Under the pieces are notes generated by a model that was not told where the DNA came from, searched no databases, and saw only the letters and a list, made by a program, of their open reading frames with translations. A program made the translations under genes and the position numbers. 64,000 bases of DNA from Nymphaea colorata (Eukaryota; Streptophyta; Magnoliopsida; Nymphaeales; Nymphaeaceae): contig NC_045142.1 in the NCBI RefSeq assembly GCF_008831285.2, forward strand, positions 4,721,501 to 4,785,500, given 5' to 3'. Below, in pieces: positions 1 to 11,581 of the stretch (positions are counted from its first letter, which is position 1; every line of letters begins with the position of its first letter).

Positions 1-942
1 CGGTGTTTGGAAGACACCCCAAAACTTTTTTTTGGTGTAAAAAATAATTTTCTTCCCAAACGCTGTTTCATGAGCATTTGGATGACAAAAAAATAATTTT
101 TATCAAAACTAGTTTTATGGACAATTTTTTTTTTTTCAAAAGGGAGTGAATAACATAGCACTCCAAGTTGGCAAAAAAAGAAAGGAAAAAAGTGTTTCGG
201 TTCTATTGTCCAAATTCACAAACCAGTTTTTCAAAGCCGACTTAAAAGATCAATTTTTTAAACAATCTGGTTTTCATAAAACGTTTGATGGCTCCCTGGA
301 GCTTAACATCCATCTCATATCCAAGGATCTTAAAGATAAACCACTGTTTGATGTCTCCCGTGGGTTATCTATCTCTCTCTCACGCATATTTCTCTCTCTT
401 TCGACTGAAACCACTGTTTGATGTCTCCCGTGGGTTGTCTCCCGTCATGTTTTCTTCAATAGGTGTGCAGTTGAACTGTGGACAGAACGTGGGTGGGTTG
501 ATTTCTCTCACTCTCTTTCCACCTCTCCTTTTCCGGCCAGCATCAGGGTGGATTTTCCACCCAACCCTTGTCTCTCGCTGTCCGCCCTCATCTCGGATAG
601 AGAGGGTCTGATCCCTAATCCCTGGATTTCAGCCCTCTCGCGGCATTGAAATCTACCGGTCAGAGATCAGTAGTTTGTTTTACCTCTGATGTCTATTAAC
701 AAATCCGAGCTAGGAGCCTAGGAGCTGAGATCAGAGGTAAACAAACACGGCTTTAGTGTGCCATCCAAACGCTACCACAAAGCTATTAAAAACAACAAGA
801 CGTTACGCATGATATCTAGATGAAGCAAATGAAACTGCTAATATGAACCCGTTCTGCAATCAATGTCCACTAATAGATTGATGATAAATCGATTGATGAT
901 GAATATAAAATGTCCAGTACTTCTTAATGGGGAGAGAGAGAC
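1..942 (-). other. Intron 3 of receptor-kinase copy A (partial), with MITE-like insertion
   Basis: This lies downstream (minus strand) of copy A exon 3 and aligns with intron 3 of copy C at about 26757-27510. No exon 4 is present here. In copy C exon 4 lies 1.5 kb beyond exon 3, so the copy A equivalent is expected outside the window. Most of 1-785 is an insertion-like block whose ends are imperfect inverted repeats: GTGTTTGGAAGACACC at the left and, at about 757-775, the complement of a GCGTTTGGATGGCACAC-like end. A tandem repeat of about 68 bp (unit with CCACTGTTTGATGTCTCCCG) occurs at about 340-440. Confidence 0.6.
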
Positions 943-1659
943 CATCGTTTGTGCTAGTTCCGTCAGCAAGTCCTGTCCTGAGTTTAAAAAGCTCCATGGC
1001 GTTGAGGATGGGAGGAAGGGAAGCATCTGGTGTGTTGACCAAGGAAATGACCGATCCAGCAGTCAGTCTCCGACCGACGTGATTGTACTGAGACAACGGA
1101 GATGACTGATAAGGTGGGATTATAGAACCGTTGTTGTTAAGTTTTTCGCCATCAACAAGGAAATCGAAAGACCTGCTCTTATTTTGGTAAGCTGCCTCTA
1201 ACACTTCGTAGAAATAGAAATTGTAGTAATATGTATCATCACCCAGGTCCGTCTCCGACGATGGGACTGTCAGAGTCGTGGCATTGCTGGACGCTGGTGT
1301 TATGGCGTGGGCTAATGCCAGTCCCGGAATATCCGGGAAGTTATTGTTGAAGCTCATGTTGTCTCTCGTTACATTAATTACGCCATCGATCGTACTATTT
1401 GATGGATGCCAGTAACGATCGTAAGGATCATCACGGTACCTGCCAATCAAACAAATGAAAGTCAAAGCGTGCAAAAAACCGAGCACAACACAAAACCGGA
1501 GGGTGAACTGGGCAAAACAGAACAAGACGATAAACTGTGCGATGAAAACAAAGGAAGCTGCTCAGACGTCGCCTCCATGATTAGCATTGATCATCATGAA
1601 TTTATACATCTGATAACAAGTCACAATCAGCACTGGCAGAATCAGCAGGAAGAATTACA

Positions 1660-1697
<38 letters not shown>

Positions 1698-3118
1698 CAT
1701 TTAATTATGTACGAACCATATCCAAAAGTACACAATCGTAGAAACCGTATATATACGACTTGGAAGGCAAAACGTATTTTTCTAGTTATGATGTTAATAA
1801 AGTATTTTAGTCCTATGTTGCGAAAATCGGTTTGCAAACCGAATCCTTGAATCTGCTGATTCATTGATTCAGTAGAATTGGCTGTGAATTGGCAACAACA
1901 TGAGAACCTGTTCATAGGAAACGTGAAAAAATGTATAAAAACTCGCTAAAAAATAATGTTTCAGATTAGTTAAAAAGCGCGTTACAGTTAATCGAGCTAA
2001 TTCAGGACAATTCTGATGATTTTTTTTTTCTTCAAAACCTTAAATACTGTGAAGCGGAAATTAAGAAGTATGAAAAGAGTTTTTTTGAACTTTTTAATTC
2101 GGCCTTATATACACCGATTTGATTATATGCACTGCTCGATATATTAAAAAAAAAAAATCGTGTACCAGATGATCAAAATACGAGCAATCTTTTTGTGCAA
2201 GGTTGAAAAAGAAAAGGGGTGAAAAAGTTGAAAGTCAAACTCTTCGTCTTACATTACAAAGTTTTCCGATCCCAAGGCTGTCCTCCTCCACGTTAGAAGA
2301 AAGTCTTCTGTGCCATCCGTTTCATACATGCCCTGCTTAAATTCCCTAATTACAAGGGCGGAGATGAAGGGTATCTGGTCGGGAGATGTCTGAGCAACAC
2401 AGACGCTGATGTTGTCTCTCTTGGGTGCATATATTACTTCCCAATGGTAGGGCCCGTCCGATGAAGTCCTGTCCCAATGGTTGCCATCAAATTGAAGATC
2501 GAAGGATGGCGGCGATGACTTCCCATCGTAGTTACCGTAAAAAAAGGATGCTCGAACCATGTGTTTCCTTCCCGTCGCCACGCCTGGGATGACGTAGCAG
2601 CTTTTCTTTTGGGAGGGAAAGTAACGGAGGGTCTGGTATTCTTGGTAGTCTGTATTAACCTTCGCTGTTTGGCCTGTGTTAATATAGCCGTCGTCGCCGA
2701 CCCATTTCATGCCCAGGCTGTCACTGCGCGTACCCGTTGCTCCACAATCGATGTTCAAGACCACTGGGAAAAAGAAAACAAGAAACTCACCAGTTAAGAT
2801 GCATGAACTGCATCGTTTCGGGGTGGGTCTATGGTTCCTTGAAATAAAACTCCGCCCTTGTATGAAAGCAATCAGTCTCCCGAAACATGCCACTTTTGAA
2901 AAACATTAGTTACAGAGACGTAGAGGAAGGAGGGGAATAAAAAGCACGAATTGTGCGGGAGTATCCATGTTGGTCAATCTCGTGTGGATTTCTTCATTAA
3001 AGGAAAAACCAAAGAAGCCCAAGGTGAGATCATGGGGGCACTTACGTTTATCAGCGAATCCAGAGAAAATTTGGAGACCAATGCATAAGCTAAAAAGAAG
3101 CAGGGAGCTTGCTGCCAT
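943..3118 (-). CDS. Malectin-like/LRR receptor kinase copy A, first three exons (continues past left edge)
   Basis: Predicted 5' part of an LRR-RLK subfamily I receptor. Exons by phase and GT/AG sites: 3046-3118 (signal peptide, 73 nt), 2253-2763 (511 nt, first half of the malectin-like domain, starts LVLNIDCG), 943-1439 (497 nt, second half, with [10 protein letters not shown] and NAMELF). Phases 1, 2 and 1 agree and no stop interrupts, giving about 360 residues so far. I chose the ATG at 3118 because it opens a hydrophobic signal peptide ([16 protein letters not shown]); the upstream in-frame codon is only a GTG. The remaining LRR, membrane and kinase exons would lie left of position 1, so the gene may be whole. 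Exon 1 encodes the same peptide as copy C. A role as a plasma-membrane receptor is inferred from family; the ligand is unknown. Confidence 0.82.
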
Positions 3119-3206
3119 CTTGAAAGGATGATCTATCGACACAAGCGGTTTCCACGCTCAGAAGCAGAACCGACCTTCCTTTGAGCGTTAATTTGGCAAA
3201 GAGAGC

Positions 3207-3224
3207 CTATATATATATAAATAG
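3207..3224 (-). promoter_or_regulatory. TATA-like element of copy A
   Basis: On the minus strand this reads TATTTATATATATATAGG, about 90-105 bp upstream of the copy A ATG at 3118. The spacing suits a short leader of about 60 nt. The same element occurs at the same distance in copy C and is lost in copy B. Confidence 0.5.
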
Positions 3225-4440
3225 GGATGTCGATAAATACTCTTGGATAAACTGCAGTTTTTTTTAAAAAAATGTAGGATAGAATTTGTATTTAAGAGTG
3301 ACATCTGGTTGGGTTTGGACTTAAATAATGTCCGATCAGATTGGAATCCGGTGCTGTAGGTTTAGTTTTAAATAAACACCCTGTCCACACATTTTGAAAG
3401 CTGGTTCTTAAGATTGTAATGTGAACGTAACAATTAGATTAGTATCAAATTCGGATTCATATACGATGTAGATTTTTTTTTCATTTTTATTTAAGTTCAA
3501 ATTCTAATCTAAATCTGTAAATAGATTAGGAGTACATCGGATTCAACTCGAATCCATCGACATTCCCAACTATAAAGAAGTCCGATTAACGACTATTTGT
3601 CAAACAAAACCAGCCCCTCACTCGTACATTTAAGGACTATTCGTCCTTCTATTATTGTAGTTTCCGTATGAAAATTCAACAACATACGTACTGGTGGGAA
3701 CTTCAACCACCTAGTTGAGGCTGCATTATCAACCCGCCACTTACTTGTGCGTAGTATTTAACGCATTCAATTACTTGACGGGACGACATTGTATCCTTGC
3801 ATGCAACTTAATTCATATCAAGATCACATACTTTATAAGATTTGGTTCTACATGAGGGTCAAAGTTTTCCCAAAATTTTCTTCAAGGTCATATCTTTTAA
3901 TGAAATGACATGTGCTAGATATACAGCTTTTGATTGGACCGGATTTGCATGCCGATCTAGACCTTGAAGAATCCAATACTTGAGCTGGAAACAATTCGAA
4001 TTGAACTTACGATATGTGTTATCTTTGAACTAGAAAATATGACGTAGCCCATGAAAATTTGGGATTGCGTTAAGAGTGAATTACCTAGCCCATGTTCAAA
4101 ATACCAGGACATAAGCATGTAACTTGAAGACTTTGATTTGGGGATGACAGTGTATAATAACTGGACTACAAATGCCGATATTGCCTCAAAAATCTACCTT
4201 GTTTAGACATTACCTTCTTAAACTCTCTCTCTCTCCTATATATCACATGGCAGTTAATTTTTTTATACTCCATTTATGTTGTGCTTTATTTTGGTATGCA
4301 TGACTGTATAGCAATTTACATATATACATACCTCTTCATCTCAAATGCCCTCCTTAAGGTAATTAAAAGCAATATCCAGAAAAGCAACATCAGACTCTCG
4401 ATGGAGCGACTGCATCATCCCTTCCAAACCGTGTGTCTAG
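3225..4440. other. 5' flank of copy A, duplicated at about 29825-30960
   Basis: No gene is seen here. From about 3119 to 4010 the sequence is almost identical to the flank of copy C, with a few substitutions and one-base indels. After about 4010 there is a roughly 34-bp difference and similarity falls. This is probably promoter and distal flank carried along by the duplication. Confidence 0.6.
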
Positions 4441-6130
4441 CATTTTACTGGGCCAAATTACAAGTTTTAAAAAATTATAATTAATTACTAAATTTTGTTT
4501 GTCCAAAATATCAAGGGACTGAAGAATATAATCGAGGTTATTTTCTTGCTCAACAACCTCAACGTGACGGTGAAGGTGAGGTTGTGTAGATGTAGTAGAA
4601 GAAGATCGAGCACCAAACCCGTTGCATCATTGGAGACACCAGACAAAGGAAGGTGCTGTCTATTTGAGAACTAGCCTTTTGTTTGTGTATGTGGACTTTC
4701 AAGATCCTGGATTCTCGTGGGACAAGGGTTGCAAAGAAACTTGAGCTCTCTGCGACTGCCATGCCGTGGATCTCCCGGCTAACTGGGAAGGTCTTGTAGT
4801 CTTCCTCATCGCTGTTAATGGCACTAATGCCATTGTTTTGTTCTTTTTTCTTTTAAGGATGACGAGAGCTTAGCAAAGAATTTCAGGGCGACGAATGGAC
4901 ACCCATCTGGCAGAACTACAGACAGTCAACAGGGCAATAAATGCTGGTGCAAATACAAAACTTTATAAGTCAGATCAGACTCTGTCATGAAATGCTTGGT
5001 AGCAGGCAGATTGTTTTATAAACTTGAATAATTGCTATAAAAAAGGGGTTAATGGTACATTTGGTTTCACTGGATATTTGATTGTTGGGAAGTATTAATA
5101 ACTCAAAGAATAATAATGCTCGGATGATACGTTGACTCGAACCATGTTATTGTGCTATATTTTTGTGTGAGTATGGTTAATAATTAAAATACTTTTAGTT
5201 GTAAAGATAAAAATAAAAATGAAAATAAATTGAAAACTATGAAAAATATTTTTAACAAATTATCAGAATACAAAAATAAATGAGAAAATAAAAAACTATG
5301 AAAAACATTTTTTTTAATAAGTTATTAAGCTGACATGCACTCTTTTATTCCGAGTACCGTGCCCAGGGCACACCCAACTTTTTCTGACTTGGTTGTGCAC
5401 CGTTGTCTACGGTGATGGACGCCTTTGCTCGTGTTTGACCAGAAGAGATGCATTAGTCGCTTGGAAGAGTAGTGATGTGGAGGTTGTAACACCGCAGAAG
5501 TTTAGTCTCGTATCCAAGATTGGGAGGAATCTTCAAGGGCTTATAAAGGGAGACTTTAATGAAATGATTGTCCTGGTTCCTATCCTTTTTAGGATTGAAA
5601 CCGAAATTGGTAGGGGGCGGGTTGGGATCCGTCGAACTAAGAGTCCGAGCCCGAGAGTGAGTCGGGTTGTTATAAAGGTGACATTGACGTCGACCACGTC
5701 GGGCATGTAGAGTCTCGCTGTGGAGAGAGACAACTGACAACTCCATCTCTTTTGACGTGTAGAGGAAATACACCAATCACTTTAAAAAGCACGTATATAT
5801 ACGTATTTATAATTTCTTGTATATTTGATTAACCGTTTTATATTGTATCTCTTTTACATATAATTATTTCAACTTTTTTTAAAGATGATGAAGAGACCCT
5901 TTTTTTATGTCCTTTTCAAGAGGGTTGTCCTATTTCCTTTTTTAGAATTAAAGGAGAAAAAGAGAGAAATTGTTTTATTCAGAAAAAAAAACAGCCAACA
6001 AACTTTTCTAAGTTGAATAAAGATACCCCAAACCGTAACTACCGCAAGTCTGGATGTGGTGAGAATGATTTGCTGGCGCTCTTGTACATCCATCACCAGC
6101 AGTACTTTGACATGCTTGTAACGTAATCGG
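4440..6130. repeat. Duplicated flank unit X, copy 1
   Basis: A block of about 1.7 kb that recurs in altered form at about 7200-9010 and 30960-32740. Landmarks common to the three are TACTGGGCCAAATTACAA, the segment CACCAAACCCGTT (about 4611), and a segment ending in CGACCACGTC (about 5690) followed by AT-rich sequence with CAGCCAACAA. Short open frames occur but are not conserved between copies, so I do not call a gene. It is probably intergenic DNA amplified together with the receptor genes. Confidence 0.55.
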
Positions 6131-7008
6131 TAAATATATAATCAATCCAATTTTTTTTTAAAGTATATATTCCGCACCTTTCAAATATTTATGATAAATT
6201 TACAACAAATTTCAAGGATTTTCAGCCTCAAAGACTTTAAGTTCTCTTAATTCTAATCAATTTCTTCTTTGATTTGACTGTCAACTCTATTTGGGACTTA
6301 TTTGATCTAATTTCAAACTTTAGACGCAAAAACCCAAACCCAACTTAGACTTAGTTTATAATACAAATCTGGATCTAGTTCCAAACCTCATTCAAAGACC
6401 TAAAATAGAACCCTAGATCAAAATCAGAATGCAAATTCCAGCACCATAGTCCCATGATCCAGATACAAATTCAAATTGCAGTTCTAGATCCAGAATAGAA
6501 CCCTGGATTGATACCTGAATCCAAATTCGAGCTCCAGATCCAAAACAAATCTCTAGGTCCTATATGAATCCAAATCTCAGCTCCAGATCCAAAATAAATC
6601 CTGAAATCTACAACCTGATGTAAATTACAACTTTAGACCGAAAGCAGGACGATCGGTGGGTTGGGCCAAGATCATCGGTGGGGCGGGCCAAACGGCCCAA
6701 ACGATCGGCAGGTTAGGCCAAGACGATGGGCGTGGGGGATGGTGGTTACGTTTCTTTTCCATGGCGACGGCAGCGTCTTTTACCGTGATGGAGTGGCTGC
6801 TGCATCCTCGCTTGGAAGAAAGAGCACTCTCATTTTCAGTAATACAAACGCCGAGGATGACGACTTACTTATTCTTGGTGAAATACACGAATGAGACTAG
6901 CAATTAGGGCTTATATTAACAAGATGTATTTTTTTTAAATTTTCAGTAGTTAATTTGTAGAATTACTACTTTTCTATGACGAAACTCATAAATTTGTCTC
7001 ATACTCAC
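6131..7008. other. Intergenic, with degenerate short repeats at about 6320-6640
   Basis: No gene recognised. Between about 6320 and 6640 variants of GAATCCAAATTC..GCTCCAGATCCAAAA recur several times at an irregular spacing of roughly 60-70 bp, like a decayed minisatellite. A GC-richer patch at 6640-6850 has a short open frame on the plus strand that I cannot assign to any family. Confidence 0.4.
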
Positions 7009-7124
7009 GGTTACGCATAGTGGATTGTCAGCATTGCAGTTCAGCCAATCCAAGTGGAGGCATGGGTCACCTGCCCACGACTGAAGCTATTGATATTAAC
7101 CATTTAGCTCCTCCAAAGAGTTCA
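7009..7124 (-). pseudogene. Receptor-kinase exon 4 remnant (LRR N-terminal cap)
   Basis: Homologous to exon 4 of copy C (25831-25963), the exon with the [10 protein letters not shown] motif that precedes the LRRs. Here SLEELNG and [10 protein letters not shown] are still readable, but an in-frame TAA follows NG and the exon is 116 instead of 133 nt. An AG acceptor-like site at 7125-7126 and a GTGAGT donor-like site next to 7009 remain. Immediately right of it, from about 7145, the sequence matches the distal 5' flank of copies A and C rather than intron 3, so exons 1-3 of this copy were deleted. Confidence 0.7.
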
Positions 7125-7199
7125 CTGCATGCAATTGTCACAAATGCGTACTGGCGGGAAGCACGTAGTTAAGGCTGCTTTATCAATCGTCCCCCTAAG

Positions 7200-9010
7200 T
7201 TGCTGCATTTATGTTTTGCTTTATCCGTATGCATGACCGTTCCTGTCAAATGCCCTCCTTAAGCTAATTAAAAGCAACATCAGACTCTTCTTGATGGAGC
7301 GACTGCATCATCCCCGTGTGTATACCATTTTACTGGGCCAAATTACAAGTTTTAAAAAATTATAACTAATCACTACATTTTGTTTGTCCAAAATGTCAAG
7401 CACCAAACCCGTTGCATCATTGGAGACACCAACAAAGGAAGGTGTCGTCTATTTGAGAATTAGTCTTCTGTTTGTATATGTGGACTTTCAAGCTCTTGTA
7501 TTCTCAGGAGACTACGGTTGGATGGAAACTTGGGCTCTCTGCCATGCCGTAGATCTATCTCCCCGCTCACTGGGAAGGTCTTGTAGTCTTCCTCATCACT
7601 GTTAATGGCACCAACGCCATTGTTTTGTCCATTTTTTTAACGATGACGAGAGCTTAGCAAAGAATTTCAGGGCAATGAATGGACACCCATCTGGCAGAAC
7701 TACAGACGGTGAACAGAACAGCGCAATGAATGTTGGTGCAAATACAAAATTTTATAAGACAAATTAATGATAATAACCCAGCTTAAGTAAATGAGAAGTC
7801 ATCATCGGCCCATTTGGCAGAACTACAGACGGTGAACAGAACAGCGCATTGAATGTTGGTGCAAATACAAAATTTTATAGGACAAATTAATGATAATAAC
7901 CCAGCTTAAGCAAATGAGAAGTCATCATCGGCATGCTGGCATGGTAATTTCTTCATCCGTATTTATCACCTTCTGAAAGAACTGGGACAATCTACTAAGA
8001 GTAAAGGTTGTCTAGCAAAACAGCAAAAAGTTAAAGCTTGATGATGGAGATTTGATTTAGAAATGAGAAACCTATCAAGGTTGTGCGCACCAAACTGCGC
8101 AACTTCTTAGTACTTTACTTTTTTTGTTATGAGCATGAACATTTCAGATCAGATCTTATATTACAGATTGTCATAGAATGCTTGGTAGCAGGCAGATTGT
8201 TTTATGAAATTGAATAGTTGCCATCAAAAAAAGGGTTAATGGTACATTTGGTAGTCTTCTTTTAATAAATTATCAAAATGACACTCAACTCTTTTATTGT
8301 GAGTACCGTGCCCAGGTCACACGCCACTTTCTTCGACTTGGTTGTGCACCGTTGTCCACGGTGATGGACCTCTTTTCCTTTTCGCAAAAAACATGCTCGT
8401 ATTTGACGGGGAGAGGAGATGCATTCATCACTTGGAAAAGAGTAGTGATGGGGAGGTGACATCGACGTCGTCCCGTCGACCACGTCCGGCATGCAGAGTC
8501 CATTAGCAGTCGACCTTCTCGCTGTCGAGAGAGACAACTGACAACTCCATCTCTTTTGACGTGCAGAAGAAATACATTAATCACTTCAAAAAGCATATGT
8601 ACGTATATATATAATTTCTTGTACATTTGATTAACCATTTTATATTATATATCTTTTACATATAATTATTTTAACTTTTTTACAGATGATGAAGGGGGTT
8701 CTTTTTTTTTTTGTGTCCTTTACAAGAGCGTTGTCCTATTTCCTTTTTTAAAAATTAAGGAAAAAAAAAGAGAAATTGTTTTTATTCCAAAAAAAATAGA
8801 CAGCCAACAAGCTGTTAGACGTTGAAGAAATGTACCCAAACTAGAACCACTCAAATCCAATTTGGTATATAGACTGTACTGGTGTAACAAATGAGAAAAG
8901 TTAATAAGTACTTTTTTAGGGTTTGTGCAAACAATTGCCCACATATTACCATTTACCCACACCTACTTCGATCACGGCCCAACAGGCCAACACTGGCTTC
9001 ATCGAAACAA
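7200..9010. repeat. Duplicated flank unit X, copy 2
   Basis: Second copy of the block described at 4440-6130. It contains its own tandem duplication of about 122 bp: the segment with TGGCAGAACTACAGACGGTG at about 7687-7808 is repeated at about 7809-7930 with few changes. A minus-strand open frame at 8294-8638 contains two diverged copies of an F(E/Q)V(I/M)N-type segment, but it is not intact in the other two units, so no gene is called. Confidence 0.55.
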
Positions 9011-10560
9011 TAAGCTTCATTAATATAATGCCCCACTAGAAATCAAACTTTCTTTATTACTTCGGCTAATGGTTACAATTAACCGCCATTGCCCCCATTT
9101 CAAGGGATATACTTGTGAAAACTTTTTTCCTTAATTCTTATTGTAAGGATTGAGGAAAATGATGGAAAATAATTTTTTTTCCTTCATTCTTATTGTAAAA
9201 GAGGGTTGGGTGTGGTCAACAAACTCGGACAAACCAAGTCGTTATTTTTGAAGCACCCATGTAACATAGTTAGTTAGATGAGTCCAAGTCTCTAAGACGG
9301 TTTCCATGGCGATGCAGTAGCACAAAGTATTTGCTTCTCACAAGAATTTGGAACACATGATTTTGACAAAAGACAGATATGATCCTTTTTGAAGTTTGCT
9401 ATTGGAATCCATACTATATACCTCGAGGCGTTTGATAGCCTTGGATCTAAGATCCAAGGTAATTTGAGATTATTAAGAATCTCCAATCCATATATTTAGA
9501 GTCAGACCTCACTGCCGATCTGGCCTCAAATATGAGGTTTTCATCATAAACTGATGATCTGATCAAACTCTCTTGTTTACATACTTGTAAAATCTGATGT
9601 TTGTTTATATTGTGGGTCCTACAAAAGATGGATCTTAGATCAGCCTCAGATTTGGTATCTAAGGCTGCCAAACACACCTCTAATGTTTTCCAATCCGAAC
9701 TGTGAAATTTGGGGCCATTTTGTTTGAGTGGGCATTGAATTCAAAACTATGAATTAAACTAATTCAAATTGGCTAATTCAGACGGACTCAATCTCATTTT
9801 AACAACACTTATTTATATTCAATTTGGGCCAATGACGTCTATCAGTGCATGGTTTAGTCTCGAGCACCAAAATCAGCTGTCCAGCCAGCCCAACTCAGCC
9901 CAATAAGTTACTCATAGCTTTTTAAATGTATTTTTATAATGATTATATTTATATATATACTTATATCATATATATTATAATTGAGTTGGGCAGGGCGAAG
10001 CCAAGCGTGAACGTGGCAATGGTTCAAGCAGTTGATCCTGATCCTAGGCTAAGGCGCAGCCCAAGCCTGCTGCTGTGTTACAAGTTGAAACTTGACTGCA
10101 CGTCTGACATACTTGGCTTGATGCCCACCCTTATTCACCCTTATTCAGTTGCTGTCTTATATATAGCTAAGGCCGGCCCTGGGCTTCCCAGCTAGGGGAG
10201 GCTTGAATGAATGATAGCTTAGAGGTTTCATGCTGGAGTAGTGAAGAATGCAAGCCAATGTTACTTAGGGCACCTTGGGACGAGCGTAAGATTGTTGAGG
10301 GATGACAGGGATTCTAGCCAGGTGGGTGGGAGAGGTGGAGGATTGAAGACTTGGATGATGGAAATATAGATTGAAAATGGAGAGGCACCACCTTATGTGA
10401 AAGTGCTGGCGTTGATGGTTCACCAGTACATCTGAATGCACAACAATGGCGGCTTTTGGCCAACATTAGTGGCTGATAATAGTAGTTGCGCTAGGCATGG
10501 CCTCAACCAGGCTGGTAACCAAATCTTGCACTAACATGGGCATAATCAACTGGCTGAGGA
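9011..10560. other. Intergenic region, no gene seen
   Basis: AT-rich sequence with short poly-A/T runs. The part at about 9840-10200 is richer in GC, with CCAGCCAGCCCAACTCAGCCC and GGCCGGCCC motifs. It resembles the GC-rich repeat blocks near 40.6 and 41.0 kb in composition, but I could not define its ends. Confidence 0.4.
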
Positions 10561-10567
10561 TAGTGGA

Positions 10568-11233
10568 ACACAGACACTGATATTCTCTCCCTTGGGCGCA
10601 TATATTACTTCATGATATAAGGATGTGTTTTTATGAAGTGTCCACGGTGGATGGTGGCCATGACTTTCCGTCGTAGTTACCGTAGAAAAAGGATGCTCGG
10701 ACCATGTGTTTCCTTCCTGTCGCCACGCCTGGGATGACGTAGCAGCTTTTTTTTTTTTCGGTGGGGAGAGTAACGGAGCGTCTCGTCTTCTTGGCAGTAT
10801 GAATTGCTAACCTGGACCTTCTTTATTAGCCCTGTGTCATTGTGCGTACCCGATGCTCCACAATCGATCTCCAAGAACACTGGAAAAAGAAAACAAGAAA
10901 CTCACCAGTTATGATGCATGAACTGCATCCATTCGGGGTGGGTCTATAGTTCCTTGAAATCAGACTCCGCCCTTGTATGAAAGCAATCAGTCTCCCGAAA
11001 CATGCCACTTTTGAAAAACACTAGTTACAGAGACGTAGAGGAAGGAGGGGAACTAAAAGCACGAATTGTGCGGAGGTATCCATGTGGGTAAATCTTGTGT
11101 GGATATCTTCATTACCGAAGAAACAAAAGAAGACCAAGGTGAGATCATGAGAGCACTTAACGTTTATCAGCAAACCCGGAGAAAATTTGGAGGCCAATGC
11201 ATAAGCTAAAAGGAGCAGGGAGCTTGTTGCCAT
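10568..11233 (-). pseudogene. Receptor-kinase copy B, exons 1 and 2 only, disrupted
   Basis: Exon 1 (about 11161-11233) aligns with the 73-nt signal-peptide exon of copies A and C but has lost a base in the CTGCTTC run, shifting the frame, and its donor reads GTTAAG instead of GTAAGT. Exon 2 (about 10568-10880) retains LEIDCGASGT and the purine-rich stretch after ETLRY. It is frameshifted, internally deleted and ends early in the region matching the IYAPKREN segment. Exon 3 onward is missing. The upstream flank is separated from the exons by the copia insertion at 11246-16274 and resumes at 16275. Confidence 0.8.
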
Positions 11234-11240
11234 CTTGAAA

Positions 11241-11245
11241 GGATG
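11241..11245. repeat. Target-site duplication (left) of copia element
   Basis: GGATG flanks the left LTR and is repeated exactly at 16275-16279. In the uninterrupted copies A and C the sequence is a single GGATG followed by ATCTATCG, so the empty site is visible within the same window. Confidence 0.93.
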
Positions 11246-11561
11246 TGTCAAGAGCTGGACACATGGCAGACCGTTGGCATGAGACACCCACACATGCCGT
11301 TGTCAAGAGCTGGACTATGGCTGTTGGCATGAGAGACAGGACATACATAGAAATGCCATACATAGAAATTTTGTAATAAAAATCAATTCTTACCATTCTC
11401 AACCTAGACGTTAACAATCTAAACGTTAACATTAGAGACGTTGGAAATCATTGTATATATTCAGTCTTGCACTCTTTTGTAAGGTAATTCAAAATATTAC
11501 AATCATTCAACGCCTTCCTCTATCGCCACTCTCCTTCTCTCACGGTGCTTGGCTTCTAACA
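11246..11561 (+). repeat. 5' LTR of copia element
   Basis: Begins TGTCAAGAGCTGGAC and ends GGCTTCTAACA. It contains an internal duplication: GTCAAGAGCTGGAC occurs twice about 52 bp apart, and CATACATAGAAAT is also doubled. Confidence 0.93.
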
Positions 11562-11574
11562 TGGTATCAGAGCA
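11562..11574 (+). other. Primer binding site of copia element
   Basis: TGGTATCAGAGCA directly follows the 5' LTR. This is the usual plant copia priming site, complementary to initiator tRNA-Met. Confidence 0.88.
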
Positions 11575-11581
11575 TTGAAGC

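Noticed and set aside
4559-4762. Possible small gene on either strand (with relatives at 7384-7605 and 31020-31310)
   Set aside because: Frames are not conserved among the three copies, and no domain is recognised. Better explained as duplicated intergenic DNA.
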